A stretch of 64,000 bases of DNA from Pseudomonas silvicola (lineage in GTDB: Bacteria; Pseudomonadota; Gammaproteobacteria; Pseudomonadales; Pseudomonadaceae): NCBI RefSeq assembly GCF_026651855.1, contig NZ_CP093280.1, positions 4,132,001-4,196,000 on the forward strand, given 5' to 3'. Shown piece after piece: positions 8,394 to 17,868 of this stretch. The translations under genes and the position numbers were made by a program. The notes below the pieces were generated by a model. It was not told where the DNA came from and did no database searches. It was given only the letters and a program-made list of their open reading frames with translations. How positions within the stretch are numbered: the stretch's first letter is position 1; each line of letters starts with the position of its first letter.

Positions 8394-9317
8394 ATGACTA
8401 CCCAAGCTGAACTTGCCACTGCCGCCGAGGGGTCCAACCACTCGGGTGTTTCATGGGCAGCGATATTTGCCGGGGCCGCCGCGGCTGCCGCGTTGTCGCT
8501 GATTCTCATCCTGCTGGGTTTCGGCCTTGGCTTCTCGGCGGTGTCGCCGTGGGCCGGGGAGGGTGCCAGTGCCAAGACCCTGGGCATTTCCGGGATCGTC
8601 TGGCTGGCCGTGACCCAGATCATCGCCGCGGGCATGGGTGGTTACCTGGCCGGGCGCCTGCGAGTCAAATGGGCCACCGTGCATGGTGACGAAGTGTACT
8701 TCCGCGATACCGCTCACGGCTTCCTGTCCTGGGCCGTGGCTACCCTGGTCACCGCTGCGCTGGTGCTCGGTTCGGTCAGCAGTGTGGTCAGTGGTGGTGT
8801 CAAAGCCGGTGCAAGCGTAGCGGCCGGTGCCGTGACCGCTGCCAGCGCCGCGGCAGGTAGCCAGGCTTCCGGTGGCAGCGACCCGTTCGGCTACTTCGTC
8901 GACACCCTGTTCCGTGATGACCGTCCTGCCGCCGTCAGCGATGACGCCGCCCATGCACAGGTCACCCGTGTCTTCGCCCGTACCGTCAACAATGGCGGGC
9001 AACTGAGCCCTGAAGACCGTGCCTACCTCGCGCAACTGGTCAGCCAGCGCACCAACTTGACCCCTGAGCAGGCGCAGCAACGTGTCGACCAGGTCTACGG
9101 CCAGGCTCGTCAAGCCGTTGAAGATGCCAAGGTCGCTGCGCAGAAAGCCGCGGACACCGCCACCAAAGTGGCGGCCTGGACCTCGCTGTGGATGTTTGTA
9201 GCGCTGCTGTGCGGTGCCTTCTTCGCCAGCCTGGCGGCAACTTTCGGTGGTCGTCGTCGTGACGCAGTGGTCCTGGTTCATACCGAGGCCTACACCACTA
9301 CCGCCCCCATCCGTTAA
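8394..9317 (+). CDS. Alanine-rich membrane protein, often annotated PhnA-like
   Basis: 307 residues. Helix near 20-50 (WAAIFAGAAAAAALSLILIL then GFGLG), a second near 65-85, a third near 110-130, and a last at the C-terminus (WTSLWMFVALLCGAFFASLAATFGG), with a long soluble Ala/Gln-rich segment between. It resembles proteins labelled PhnA-like in pseudomonads; the label does not imply phosphonate metabolism and I see no enzyme motif. AGGAG lies ten bases before the ATG. A tiny membrane peptide gene follows 15 bp downstream. Confidence 0.8.
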   Translation: MTTQAELATAAEGSNHSGVSWAAIFAGAAAAAALSLILILLGFGLGFSAVSPWAGEGASAKTLGISGIVWLAVTQIIAAGMGGYLAGRLRVKWATVHGDEVYFRDTAHGFLSWAVATLVTAALVLGSVSSVVSGGVKAGASVAAGAVTAASAAAGSQASGGSDPFGYFVDTLFRDDRPAAVSDDAAHAQVTRVFARTVNNGGQLSPEDRAYLAQLVSQRTNLTPEQAQQRVDQVYGQARQAVEDAKVAAQKAADTATKVAAWTSLWMFVALLCGAFFASLAATFGGRRRDAVVLVHTEAYTTTAPIR

Positions 9318-9332
9318 CCAAGGAGCATCACC

Positions 9333-9407
9333 ATGCGCTCATTACTGCTGTTTTTCCTCGGTGTGCCAATTCCTGTGATCATTCTGATTGCGCTGTTCAT
9401 GCATTGA
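9333..9407 (+). CDS. 24-residue single-helix membrane peptide
   Basis: ATG 9333 to TGA 9407. The peptide begins MRSLLLFFLGVPIPVIIL and ends ALFMH, almost wholly one hydrophobic helix with an internal Gly-Val-Pro-Ile-Pro kink. AAGGAGCATCACC gives a textbook Shine-Dalgarno, it follows the membrane protein by 15 bp, and a strong terminator stands 22 bp later. Those three facts support expression as the last gene of a two-gene unit. Confidence 0.55.
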   Translation: MRSLLLFFLGVPIPVIILIALFMH

Positions 9408-9429
9408 TACCCGCAGTCGCCTGACCCCG

Positions 9430-9460
9430 CCGCCCCTTGTGACAAAGGGGCGGTTTTTTT
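9430..9460 (+). terminator. Rho-independent terminator
   Basis: Nine-base-pair stem CCGCCCCTT / AAGGGGCGG with a six-base loop, followed by seven T. Ends the 8394-9407 transcript. Confidence 0.9.
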
Positions 9461-9675
9461 GTCAGATGACGTTGTGGTTTGTACAAGTCTTGTATAGGAT
9501 TTAAATCGAGGCTTGGCACTTTGATATCACTGCGTTCAGGTGCCTTCCGGACGAGCAAAATGATAAGAATTTTCGACACGACGCTGCTGTGGCCCCTGGG
9601 CCAGCGATCGACAAGTACGTCTGTCTGCTCAAGGTCGAGCATCAACCTCAACCCTGAGCACACGAGATGCTAACC

Positions 9676-10992
9676 ATGCTATTCAACTCCGGCCTGCGCC
9701 AGGCCATCGCCGACCTGGAACACCACAACGCCCAACAAGCCAGCCTGCTGGCTGCCATCGAACGCTCCATGGCCGTGATCGAATTCGATCTCAATGGCAT
9801 GGTGTTGCGCGCCAACGACAATTTCCTCAAGACCGTGGGCTACCGCGCCGACCAGGTCGTGGGTCAGCACCACCGCATGTTCTGTACCCCTGAATACGCC
9901 CGCAGCGCTCCCTACAGCCAGTTGTGGGCGCGGCTCAAGGCTGGCGAATTCGTGGCAGAGACCTTCGAGCGCGTCAACGCTGCCGGCCAGGCCATCTGGC
10001 TGGAAGCCAGCTACAACCCGGTGCGTGATGCACAGGGGCGGGTGGAGAAGATCATCAAGTTCGCCACCGACGTCACCGCGCGCGTGCAGTGCGAAAATGA
10101 AGCCCAGGGCAAGTTGCACGCCATCGACCGGGCCATGGCGATCATCGAATTCGAACCGGACGGTCGCGTCATCACCGCCAACGCCAATTTCCTGGCCCTG
10201 ACCGGCTACACGCTGGCGGAGATCAAGGGCAAGCAACACGCCATGTTCTGCCCAGCCGCGTTGGTACGGGACAAGGGTTACCAGGACTTCTGGCGCCGGT
10301 TGAACCAGGGCGAGTTCTTCAGTGGCCAGTTCGAACGTGTGAGCAAACACGGCCAGGTGTTGTGGCTTGAAGCCAACTACAACCCGGTGTACGACGCCAG
10401 CGGGCGTTTGGCGAAGGTGGTGAAATTCGCCTTCGATATCACCGCGCGCATCGTCAAGCAGGCCGAAGATGGCCAGAGCGCGGCGCGTGCCTATCATATC
10501 TCCATGGACACCCGGCGCGTGGCGGAGCAGGGCACCGAGGTGATCCACCAGGCGGCCGGGCAGATGCGCGAAATCGCCGGCAACATCGACGAGTCCTCGC
10601 GGATACTGGGGCAACTGGGCGAGCGCTCGGAGCAGATCACCGCCATCGTCAACACCATCCGCGGTATTGCCGACCAGACCAACCTGCTGGCGTTGAACGC
10701 GGCCATCGAGGCGGCGCGGGCCGGTGACATGGGCCGTGGTTTTGCCGTGGTGGCCGATGAAGTGCGGCAACTGGCCGGGCGCACCAGCGGTTCCACGGCG
10801 GAGATTTCGGCGATGATCGAGCGCATCCAGGCGGAAACCCGCACAGCCATTGCCAGCATGGACGCTACGCGTCAGCAGACGGGGCGCAGCGTGGAGCTGG
10901 CGGACCAGGCGGGGGAGGTGATTGTGCAGATCTGCGAGGGGGCCAGCCGCGCCGTCGAGGCCGTGAGTATTTTTGTCGGCGAACAACGTTAG
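9676..10992 (+). CDS. Soluble PAS-PAS chemoreceptor (BdlA-like)
   Basis: About 438 residues and no transmembrane helix. Two PAS domains in tandem (about 25-135 and 147-260; each has an IEF..G....AN..FL..TGY core, an H-MFC segment and a W-LEA-YNPV segment) precede a methyl-accepting signalling domain with [22 protein letters not shown] and [13 protein letters not shown]. This is the build of BdlA, the biofilm-dispersion regulator of P. aeruginosa, and of Aer-like cytoplasmic sensors. The signalling domain ends soon after the hairpin. Start 9676 has ACGAG nine bases before it; 9667 is an alternative. Confidence 0.85.
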   Translation: MLFNSGLRQAIADLEHHNAQQASLLAAIERSMAVIEFDLNGMVLRANDNFLKTVGYRADQVVGQHHRMFCTPEYARSAPYSQLWARLKAGEFVAETFERVNAAGQAIWLEASYNPVRDAQGRVEKIIKFATDVTARVQCENEAQGKLHAIDRAMAIIEFEPDGRVITANANFLALTGYTLAEIKGKQHAMFCPAALVRDKGYQDFWRRLNQGEFFSGQFERVSKHGQVLWLEANYNPVYDASGRLAKVVKFAFDITARIVKQAEDGQSAARAYHISMDTRRVAEQGTEVIHQAAGQMREIAGNIDESSRILGQLGERSEQITAIVNTIRGIADQTNLLALNAAIEAARAGDMGRGFAVVADEVRQLAGRTSGSTAEISAMIERIQAETRTAIASMDATRQQTGRSVELADQAGEVIVQICEGASRAVEAVSIFVGEQR

Positions 10993-10997
10993 ATCGC

Positions 10998-11028
10998 GCG
11001 GGCCGGTTCCCGAGCTTCGCCCGGCCCT
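10998..11028. repeat. Single REP-like palindrome
   Basis: GGGCCGG ... CCGGCCC around TTCCCGAGCTTCGC, the same core as in the REPIN at 7526-7606. It sits between the convergent chemoreceptor and MscS genes. Confidence 0.6.
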
Positions 11029-11050
11029 GCTGCGTTCAGCCGACGCCGCA

Positions 11051-13087
11051 CTACGAGACCGCCAGCACCGGCTGCGAGTACTGGGCGAAGCGGACATTGT
11101 CACTCTGGTCCACCAGCTTCTTCAGCCGTTCGTTGAACGCCCGGTTCACCCCGTACTGGCCCCCGGAAATGGTGCGGAACTGCGCCGTCAGCGAGATGCC
11201 GTTGAGGTCCATCTTGTCGACGCCGAACACCTGCAACGGCCCTTGCAGATTGTGCTTGAGCACAATGTCATCGCTGATGGAACGTCCCGCCTCGCGGATC
11301 AGTTCCAGCGCGGTGTCGATGTCGCTGTCGTAGCTGACCTGCACCGAGAAGAACGCGTAGGCAAATTGCCGTGACTGGTTGGTGACCGCTTTGATCTGGC
11401 CGAAGGGCACCGAGTGCACGAAGCCCTTGCCGTCGCGCAGGCGCAGGGTGCGGATGGTCAGGCTCTCGACGGTACCGGCATGGCCAGAGTCGAGCACCAC
11501 CCAGTCGCCGATGGCGATGGTGTCTTCGATGAGAATGAACAGCCCGGTGATCACGTCCTGCACCAGTTGCTGCGAACCGAAACCGATGGCCAGGCCCACG
11601 ACCCCGGCGCCCGCCAGCAACGGCGCGACATTGATGCCCAGGTTGGCCATGGTGGTGATGGCGCAGATCACCACCAGCACAATCTTGATGGCGTTGCGCA
11701 CCATGGGCAGGATGGTCTTGACCCGGGTGCTGGGCTCGCGCCCGGCGCGCTTGCCCACGGCAGGCTTGAGCGCTTCCTGAATAGCCGTGTCGATGACCAC
11801 CCACAGCAGCCAGGTCACCAGCAGGATCAGGCCAATGCTGCTCAGCGAATCGCTGATGGCCCGGCCCAGGCTGTTCCTGGCGGCGAAGCCCAGGATGGAC
11901 ACGCCCCAGATCCGCCCCAGCAGCTCGATGAACGCCACCGCCATGGCGATGCGTGACAGTGCGTGGGCGAGGTTGCGCAGCAGTTCCACATAGGGCCGAA
12001 TCCGCTGGCGCGGGGCCGCTTCGCCGGATTGAAACAGGTGTTGCAGCAAGGTGCTGAGGAACACCGTGCCCACCAGCAACAGGGTCGTCAGCATGGCGCT
12101 TTGCAGGGCTCGCTGGCTTTCCGCGCCAGCGCCGATCAGGTGCACCATGGACACCAGGATCATCAACAGAATAGGCAGGTACCACACCCCTGAGAAGATC
12201 CGCAGGGTTTCCTGCACGGCGCGGTGGTGCAAGCGCTGATTCAGCGAGCGGTTGCGGATCAGGTGCGCCACGGGCCGGCGCATGCGGATGACCAGCACGG
12301 CGAAGGCCAGGGTCGCCAGCAGGCCGCACACCACGGCCAGGCTGGCGGTGATGTTGCCGCCCAGTTGGCGGGCGATCTGCGGGCTGTTGAGAGCGTCGCC
12401 CAGCGCCGCCAGAAAGCCGATCACGAACAGCCGCCGAGGCGCTCGCTGGCGCAGGATACGCACGGCGGTGCGCTTGTGGCCGGAGTCGAACAGCACGATC
12501 AGGCACAGGATGATGGAACTGGAGACCAGCCCGCTGCTGGTGGCGTAGGCCAGGCACAGGGCCAGGGCGCGGGCGACGGACACGTCCAGGTAATGGCTGA
12601 TGGTCAGGGTCAGTGGCAGGCTCACCAGCGCAGGCGCGGTGAAAGGCAGCAGGTAGCCGAGCAAGCCTTGAACCCGGGGCCGGTGCACGATGAATCGGCG
12701 GCGGCCGAGGCGCTTGACGACCAAGTGGCCCAGCAGGCTCAGGCCACCGAAGATCGCCACCCAGCACAGGGTCAGGATAGAGAAGTCACCGGCCATGCCC
12801 AGGGCGGAACTGGCGTCATGCTGGTCCACCAGGCTGCCGACCTCGTCGGCGGCGCGGTCGGCGCGTAGCCGCCAACTGTCCACCAGGTGGCCGTCCAGGT
12901 CGAGGTTGTCCTGCACATCGTCGATGCCCGACGACAGCGCTCCCAACAGCCCCCCTTGCACCAGCACCTCGGGCTTGGCTGGTGCACTGGCCGCCGGGGC
13001 TGTGGCGGCGCTGGCAAGCCCCAGATCGACACTGAGCACAGCGCCCAGAACCCACATCAGAATTGGTTTGGCCTTCGTGGATAACAC
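11051..13087 (-). CDS. MscS-family mechanosensitive channel
   Basis: 678 residues, larger than minimal MscS (about 286). Signal peptide (to about residue 28, ...GLASAA), a periplasmic stretch, many membrane helices, and a C-terminal MscS pore/beta domain with LLAGAGVVGLAIGFGSQQLV and the VTGLFILIEDTIAIGDWV pattern. Opens under membrane tension to release solutes on osmotic downshock. Start is GTG 13087 with AAGGAG eight bases before it. Paralogues of this size (YbiO/YnaI-like) are common in pseudomonads. Confidence 0.9.
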   Translation of the reverse strand: MLSTKAKPILMWVLGAVLSVDLGLASAATAPAASAPAKPEVLVQGGLLGALSSGIDDVQDNLDLDGHLVDSWRLRADRAADEVGSLVDQHDASSALGMAGDFSILTLCWVAIFGGLSLLGHLVVKRLGRRRFIVHRPRVQGLLGYLLPFTAPALVSLPLTLTISHYLDVSVARALALCLAYATSSGLVSSSIILCLIVLFDSGHKRTAVRILRQRAPRRLFVIGFLAALGDALNSPQIARQLGGNITASLAVVCGLLATLAFAVLVIRMRRPVAHLIRNRSLNQRLHHRAVQETLRIFSGVWYLPILLMILVSMVHLIGAGAESQRALQSAMLTTLLLVGTVFLSTLLQHLFQSGEAAPRQRIRPYVELLRNLAHALSRIAMAVAFIELLGRIWGVSILGFAARNSLGRAISDSLSSIGLILLVTWLLWVVIDTAIQEALKPAVGKRAGREPSTRVKTILPMVRNAIKIVLVVICAITTMANLGINVAPLLAGAGVVGLAIGFGSQQLVQDVITGLFILIEDTIAIGDWVVLDSGHAGTVESLTIRTLRLRDGKGFVHSVPFGQIKAVTNQSRQFAYAFFSVQVSYDSDIDTALELIREAGRSISDDIVLKHNLQGPLQVFGVDKMDLNGISLTAQFRTISGGQYGVNRAFNERLKKLVDQSDNVRFAQYSQPVLAVS

Positions 13088-13212
13088 CCGATTTCTCCTT
13101 GGTTACCGACAGGGGTCTCCTGAAACTGATCGACAAAAGCCGCGCAAGTTCGGCGCTTGGTTGATTCACGGGGCAGATTGTGGGATGCCAGCCAGGTGCT
13201 CGGCGCTGTTCC

Positions 13213-13248
13213 TGAGATCGAGCGCCGCCCGCGCGGCGTTCGATCTCA
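13213..13248. repeat. Palindrome sharing the 26-kb array core
   Basis: TGAGATCGAGCGCCGC and GCGGCGTTCGATCTCA flank CCGC: a 16-bp stem with one mismatch. The GCCGCCCGCGCGGCG centre also occurs in every unit of the 26.1-28.0 kb array. The space from 13088 to 13348 holds no gene. Confidence 0.65.
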
Positions 13249-13348
13249 AGCACCCCGCGGAACCCTGGCCCACCGCACGCGCTTGCATTTTGGCCTTCGC
13301 GGCACCAAGGTAAGGCAGACTTTGTTCAGCGAGATAAGGCTGTCTCCG

Positions 13349-14503
13349 ATGTCCTCCAGTACCACGGTTGTCCAGGCGGAGCCTGGCAAGTACGAATTCT
13401 TTTCCACCCGGGTGGCGTTTTTCATCGCCGGGTTCACCATGTCGGCCTGGGCGCCGCTGGTGCCGCTGGCCAAGGCCCGGGCGGGCCTGGACGACGGTAT
13501 GCTGGGCATGCTGTTGCTGTGCCTGGGTGCAGGTTCCATCATCACCATGCCGGTGGCCGGTTACCTCACGTCGCGGCTGGGCTGCCGGCGGGTGATCCTG
13601 GCCGCCGGCGCCTTGCTGTGCCTGGTGATGCCGCTGCTGGCCACCGCCGCCAGCCCCTGGCTGCTGATGAGCGCGGTGTTCGTGTTCGGTGCCGGCCTCG
13701 GCGGCCTGGATTGCGCCATGAATATCCAGGCCGTGCTGGTGGAACGTGCCAGCGGCCGCGCAATGATGTCCGGCTTTCATGGCCTGTTCAGTGTCGGCGG
13801 CATCGCCGGTGCGGCGGGCATGACCGGTTTGCTGAGCCTGGGCATGGAGCCCTTGGCTGCGGTGTTGGTGGTGATCGCGCTGGCGGTGCTGGGGCTGCTG
13901 TCGGCGGCGCCGCACCTGCTCAACTTCGGCAATGGCGAGCCCGGCCCGCTGTTCGCACGGCCCCGGGGCATCGTGCTGTTCATGGGCGTGCTGTGCTTCA
14001 TCGTGTTCCAGGCCGAAGGTGCGGTGCTCGATTGGAGCGCGGTGTTTCTGGTGGGCGACCACGGCATGGACCCACGCTATGCCGGCCTGGGCTACGCCGC
14101 GTTCGCCAGCACCATGACCGTGGGCCGGCTGACCGGCGACATGATCGTCACGCGCCTGGGGGGCGCCCGTGTGGTGGTCATCGGCGGGCTGGTGGCGGCG
14201 CTGGGCCTGGCACTGTCGATTCTGGCCCCGGACTGGTCGCTGGCGCTGCTGGGCTACGCCCTGGTGGGCGCTGGATGTTCGAATATCGTACCGGTGCTGT
14301 TCACTGCGGTCGGCCGGCAGAAGACCATGCCGCAAAGCGCGGCCATCCCGGCCATGACCTCCCTGGGCTACGCCGGCATCCTCATCGGCCCGGCGGCCAT
14401 TGGTTTTATCGCCCACGCCAGCAGCCTGGCGGTGGCCCTGGGGGTGATGGTGCTGCTGCTGGGCTTTGTCGCGGCCAGTGGTCGGGTGCTGGCACGGGGG
14501 TGA
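13349..14503 (+). CDS. MFS transporter
   Basis: About 384 residues with twelve hydrophobic helices. Begins MSSSTTVVQ, with helix 1 at FFIAGFTMSAWAPLVPLAKA. The TSRLGCRRVI loop between helices 2 and 3 matches the MFS motif A pattern, and the sequence resembles the YbjJ-type group. Substrate unknown. The ATG at 13349 was chosen because the upstream reading runs into the palindrome at 13213-13248. Confidence 0.85.
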   Translation: MSSSTTVVQAEPGKYEFFSTRVAFFIAGFTMSAWAPLVPLAKARAGLDDGMLGMLLLCLGAGSIITMPVAGYLTSRLGCRRVILAAGALLCLVMPLLATAASPWLLMSAVFVFGAGLGGLDCAMNIQAVLVERASGRAMMSGFHGLFSVGGIAGAAGMTGLLSLGMEPLAAVLVVIALAVLGLLSAAPHLLNFGNGEPGPLFARPRGIVLFMGVLCFIVFQAEGAVLDWSAVFLVGDHGMDPRYAGLGYAAFASTMTVGRLTGDMIVTRLGGARVVVIGGLVAALGLALSILAPDWSLALLGYALVGAGCSNIVPVLFTAVGRQKTMPQSAAIPAMTSLGYAGILIGPAAIGFIAHASSLAVALGVMVLLLGFVAASGRVLARG

Positions 14504-14564
14504 ACGCAGGGTCCGCAGGGGTGGTCTAGTGTCCTGACACCTGATCACCCAGGGGGACATACCC

Positions 14565-15059
14565 ATGAAGCTTGAAGGTTCTTGCCATTGTGGCGCTGTT
14601 GCGTTCAGCCTCGACAGCGCCCATCCGTATCCGTACCAGCGTTGCTACTGCTCCATCTGCCGCAAGACCCAGGGCGGGGGCGGCTATGCCATCAACCTGG
14701 GGGGCGATGCCAGGTCACTGCACGTGACCGGCCGCAAGCACATCTCCATCTACCACGCGCGCATGAAGGAAAAAGGCGACAGCCGCGCCCACGCCAGCAC
14801 CGCCGAACGGCATTTCTGCAACCAGTGCGGCACGGCGCTGTGGCTGTTCAGCCCCGAGTGGCCAGACCTGATTCACCCCTTCGCCAGCGCCATCGACACG
14901 CCTTTGCCCGTGCCACCGGAGCATACCCACCTGCTGCTCGATTCCAAGGCGCCGTGGGTGGAGGTGGATGCCAAGCCCGGGGACAAGCAGTTCCAGGGCT
15001 ACCCTGAAGAGTCCATTGCCCAGTGGCATGAGCGTTTGGGGCTGGTCAAACCCCGCTGA
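14565..15059 (+). CDS. GFA/CENP-V-fold zinc protein (glutathione-dependent formaldehyde-activating family)
   Basis: 164 residues. The Cys pattern is complete: GSCHCGAVAFSL near the N-terminus, CYCSICRKTQGGGG in the middle, HFCNQCGTALW near 85-95. These ligands hold zinc in the GFA fold; the family name comes from formaldehyde-glutathione chemistry, but most members, probably including this one, have no proved substrate. A GGGGGA Shine-Dalgarno precedes the ATG. Ends 4 bp from the convergent AraC regulator. Confidence 0.85.
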   Translation: MKLEGSCHCGAVAFSLDSAHPYPYQRCYCSICRKTQGGGGYAINLGGDARSLHVTGRKHISIYHARMKEKGDSRAHASTAERHFCNQCGTALWLFSPEWPDLIHPFASAIDTPLPVPPEHTHLLLDSKAPWVEVDAKPGDKQFQGYPEESIAQWHERLGLVKPR

Positions 15060-15063
15060 CCGA

Positions 15064-16119
15064 TCAGTTCAGGCTGTTCTGGCGCCACTGGCGCGGGCTG
15101 ACGCCGAACCAGCGCTTGAAGGCGCGAGAAAAGGCGCTGGTCTCCGAGTACCCCAGCAACGGCGCCAGTTCGCTGATGGACAGGTTCGGCTGGCGCAGGT
15201 ACTGGCGCGCCAGGGCCTGGCGAGTCTGGTCGACCAGTTGGCTGAAACTCAAGCCATGGTCGCGCAGACGTCTCTGGAGGGTGGAGTCGGTGAGCTCCAG
15301 CTGTTCGGCGATCAGCTCCAGCACTGGTTCGCCCTGGTGCAGCACCGTGCGGATCACCTGCCGCGCCTGTTCGAGCAAGTCGGGACCCAGATCCACCTCA
15401 CCCAGTTGCCGAATCGCATCCTTGACCAGCATCAACAGCACCGGGTCATGGCCCGGCATCAGCTTGCCCTGCAGTTCATGCTTGGGAATGAGGATGGCAT
15501 TGCAGGGTTGGTCAAAACGCACTGGCGCGTCGAACACCTCACGGTGCTCTTGCCAATCCATGGGCCGGGCATGCTCGAACTGTACCTCGCGCGGCGCCCA
15601 GCGCGGGCCGAGTACGTGGCGCACCAGGTTCATGGCCATGCCCATGGTCAACTCGGCGTCCTGGCGCTTTTCCAGGATGGCGCCGTGGCGTACCTGGTAG
15701 TCGAAACGGTAACACTCGCCCTGGTCCACCAGTTGGATCAAGGTGCTGTGCTGGTGAAAGGGGAAGGCCGCGGCGAAGTTGACCAGCGCTTCCTCCAGGG
15801 TGGCCGAGCACAGCCCTACATAGCCCAGCAAGCCAAGGGCCTGGGGCTTGAATTGTTCGCCGTAGCGCAAGCCGAAGTTGTCGCAGCCCGTCTGGCGCGC
15901 GGCTTCTTCCAGCACCTGGCAATAGTTGGGCAGGGCCAGGCTCAGGGTGGGGTGGCGCAGTTGCTCGGCGTCGATGCCCGCTTGGCCGAACACGCGGTCC
16001 AGGTCACCGCCGTGGTGGGTGATGAACTGGTCCAGGCCATTGGCGGCGGCCGACAGTACCCCACGGTTGTTCGCCCGGGAGCTTGGCGGCGCGGCGGGGG
16101 AAAACAGGGACGGGGTCAT
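15064..16119 (-). CDS. AraC-family transcriptional regulator
   Basis: About 351 residues. An N-terminal arabinose-binding-like sensor domain (LGLLGYVGLCSATLEEAL..) is followed by a C-terminal AraC double helix-turn-helix (LRQPNLSISELAPLLGYSE and FSRAFKRWFGVSPRQWR). It is divergent from the ethanolamine permease/eutBC genes and is their likely regulator by position; other pseudomonads use a sigma-54 activator (EatR) for these genes. AAAAGG nine bases before ATG 16119 favours it over ATG 16146. Confidence 0.85.
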   Translation of the reverse strand: MTPSLFSPAAPPSSRANNRGVLSAAANGLDQFITHHGGDLDRVFGQAGIDAEQLRHPTLSLALPNYCQVLEEAARQTGCDNFGLRYGEQFKPQALGLLGYVGLCSATLEEALVNFAAAFPFHQHSTLIQLVDQGECYRFDYQVRHGAILEKRQDAELTMGMAMNLVRHVLGPRWAPREVQFEHARPMDWQEHREVFDAPVRFDQPCNAILIPKHELQGKLMPGHDPVLLMLVKDAIRQLGEVDLGPDLLEQARQVIRTVLHQGEPVLELIAEQLELTDSTLQRRLRDHGLSFSQLVDQTRQALARQYLRQPNLSISELAPLLGYSETSAFSRAFKRWFGVSPRQWRQNSLN

Positions 16120-16491
16120 GGCGGTTACCTTTTCAGCGGTCATCATGAAAAAACTTCAAGCAAGAGTTGTTCCGAATTTCCGTTCGCCCCGGGGTAGAGC
16201 GTTCCGGGGGGCAGGGCCAAATCTGTGGTCACTGCACAATGGGAAGATCGGTAACCGGTTGCGCGTGAGGGCGGGCCAGTCAAGTGTGGGCGGGTTCTGA
16301 CCGCCCGCTGGCAAGCCTGCCCTGCAGAATGAGAGCCGATTCGGTGCACTGGGTCGGCGTTGTGCCCCGCCATTGCGCACCCACCGGCAAATTTGACCGC
16401 AGGGCACGAAAACCGGCTTTGACCGGTCAAGTCTTGCAAGCGAATGCTTCGATAAGCTGGAGCCCAGGCATCCTCTCGAAGGTACGACACA
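16120..16491. promoter_or_regulatory. Divergent control region with repeated TTTGACCG motif
   Basis: 372 bp between the AraC regulator and the ethanolamine permease. TTTGACCG occurs at 16392 and again at 16418, 26 bp apart on the same strand; the second lies in a perfect palindrome TTGACCGGTCAA at 16419-16430. Directly repeated half-sites are usual for AraC-type activators. No clear -35/-10 or sigma-54 match was found. Confidence 0.4.
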
Positions 16492-17853
16492 ATGAGCAGC
16501 ACGCAACTCAAACCGACTTTGGGCACCCTGCACCTGTGGGGCATCGCCGTGGGCCTGGTGATTTCCGGCGAGTACTTTGGCTGGAGCTATGGCTGGGGCA
16601 CCGCGGGCACGCTGGGCTTTCTGGTGACCACGCTGATGGTGGCAGTGATGTACACCTGTTTCATCTTCAGTTTCACCGAGCTGACCACCGCCATTCCCAA
16701 CGCAGGTGGGCCGTTCGCCTACAGCCTGCGTGCCTTCGGCGTGGGCGGCGGGATGATCGCCGGCATGGCCACCCTGATCGAGTTCGTGTTCGCCCCGCCG
16801 GCCATCGCCATGGCCATCGGTGCCTACCTGAACGTACAGTTCCCGGGCCTTGACCCCAAGTGGGCCGCCGCCGGTGCCTACGTGGTGTTCATGACCCTGA
16901 ATATCGTCGGCGTGAACATCGCCGCCACCTTCGAGCTGATTGTCACCGTGCTTGCTGTGCTGGAACTGCTGGTGTTCATGGGCGTGGTCGCCCCCGGCTT
17001 CAGCTTCAGCAACTTCGTGCTGGGCGGCTGGGCCGGTAGCGATACCTTCAGCTTTGGCGCCTTGTCTGGTGTGTTTGCCGCCATCCCATTCGCCATCTGG
17101 TTCTTCCTGGCCATCGAAGGCGCCGCCATGGCCGCAGAAGAAGCCAAGGACCCGAAGAAAACCATTCCCCGTGCTTACATCTCCGGCATCCTCACCCTGG
17201 TGGTGCTGGCCATCGGCACCATGGTCTTCGCAGGCGGCGTGGGCGACTGGAAAGCCCTGTCGAACCTCAACGACCCGCTGCCCCAGGCCATGAAAACCGT
17301 GGTGGGCAACAACTCCAACTGGATGCACATGCTGGTGTGGATCGGCCTGTTCGGCCTGGTCGCCAGCGTCCACGGCATCATCATGGGTTACTCGCGCCAG
17401 TTCTTCGCCCTGGCCCGTGCCGGCTTCCTGCCCGCCGGCCTGGCCAAGCTGTCGCGCTTCCAGACCCCGCACCGTGCCATCCTGGCCGGCGGCGTGGTGG
17501 GTATCGCCTCGATCTTCAGTGACGGCCTGGTCAACCTGCAGGGCATGAGCCTGACCGCCGCCATGATCACCATGTCGGTGTTCGGCGCTATCGTGATGTA
17601 CATCATCAGCCTGTTGAGCCTGTTCCGCCTGCGCAAGACCGAGCCGAACCTGGAACGCAGCTTTCGTGCCCCGGGCTACCCGGTGGTACCGGCCATCGCC
17701 CTGGTATTGGCGGTGGTGTGCCTGGTAGCGATGATCTGGTTCAACGGGCAAATCGCCTGCGTGTTCGCCGGCCTGATGATTGCAGGCGCAGTGTTCTGCA
17801 AGATTGTGCTGGGCCGTGGTGCTGCCCGTGCCGCACTGGCCGGCAACGCATGA
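16492..17853 (+). CDS. eat: Ethanolamine permease (APC family)
   Basis: 453 residues with about 12 helices. GTLHLWGIAVGLVISGEYFG followed by WSYGWGTAG at the N-terminus and IPNAGGPFAYSLRAFG are characteristic of Eat-type permeases, and the gene is 15 bp upstream of eutB. It imports ethanolamine through the inner membrane for the lyase encoded next. AAGG precedes the ATG. Confidence 0.92.
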   Translation: MSSTQLKPTLGTLHLWGIAVGLVISGEYFGWSYGWGTAGTLGFLVTTLMVAVMYTCFIFSFTELTTAIPNAGGPFAYSLRAFGVGGGMIAGMATLIEFVFAPPAIAMAIGAYLNVQFPGLDPKWAAAGAYVVFMTLNIVGVNIAATFELIVTVLAVLELLVFMGVVAPGFSFSNFVLGGWAGSDTFSFGALSGVFAAIPFAIWFFLAIEGAAMAAEEAKDPKKTIPRAYISGILTLVVLAIGTMVFAGGVGDWKALSNLNDPLPQAMKTVVGNNSNWMHMLVWIGLFGLVASVHGIIMGYSRQFFALARAGFLPAGLAKLSRFQTPHRAILAGGVVGIASIFSDGLVNLQGMSLTAAMITMSVFGAIVMYIISLLSLFRLRKTEPNLERSFRAPGYPVVPAIALVLAVVCLVAMIWFNGQIACVFAGLMIAGAVFCKIVLGRGAARAALAGNA

Positions 17854-17868
17854 CAAAGGAGTGACGCA

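Noticed and set aside
17854-17868. Cobalamin riboswitch before eutB
   Set aside because: The gap is only 15 bp, and the region before eat shows no recognisable B12-box structure.
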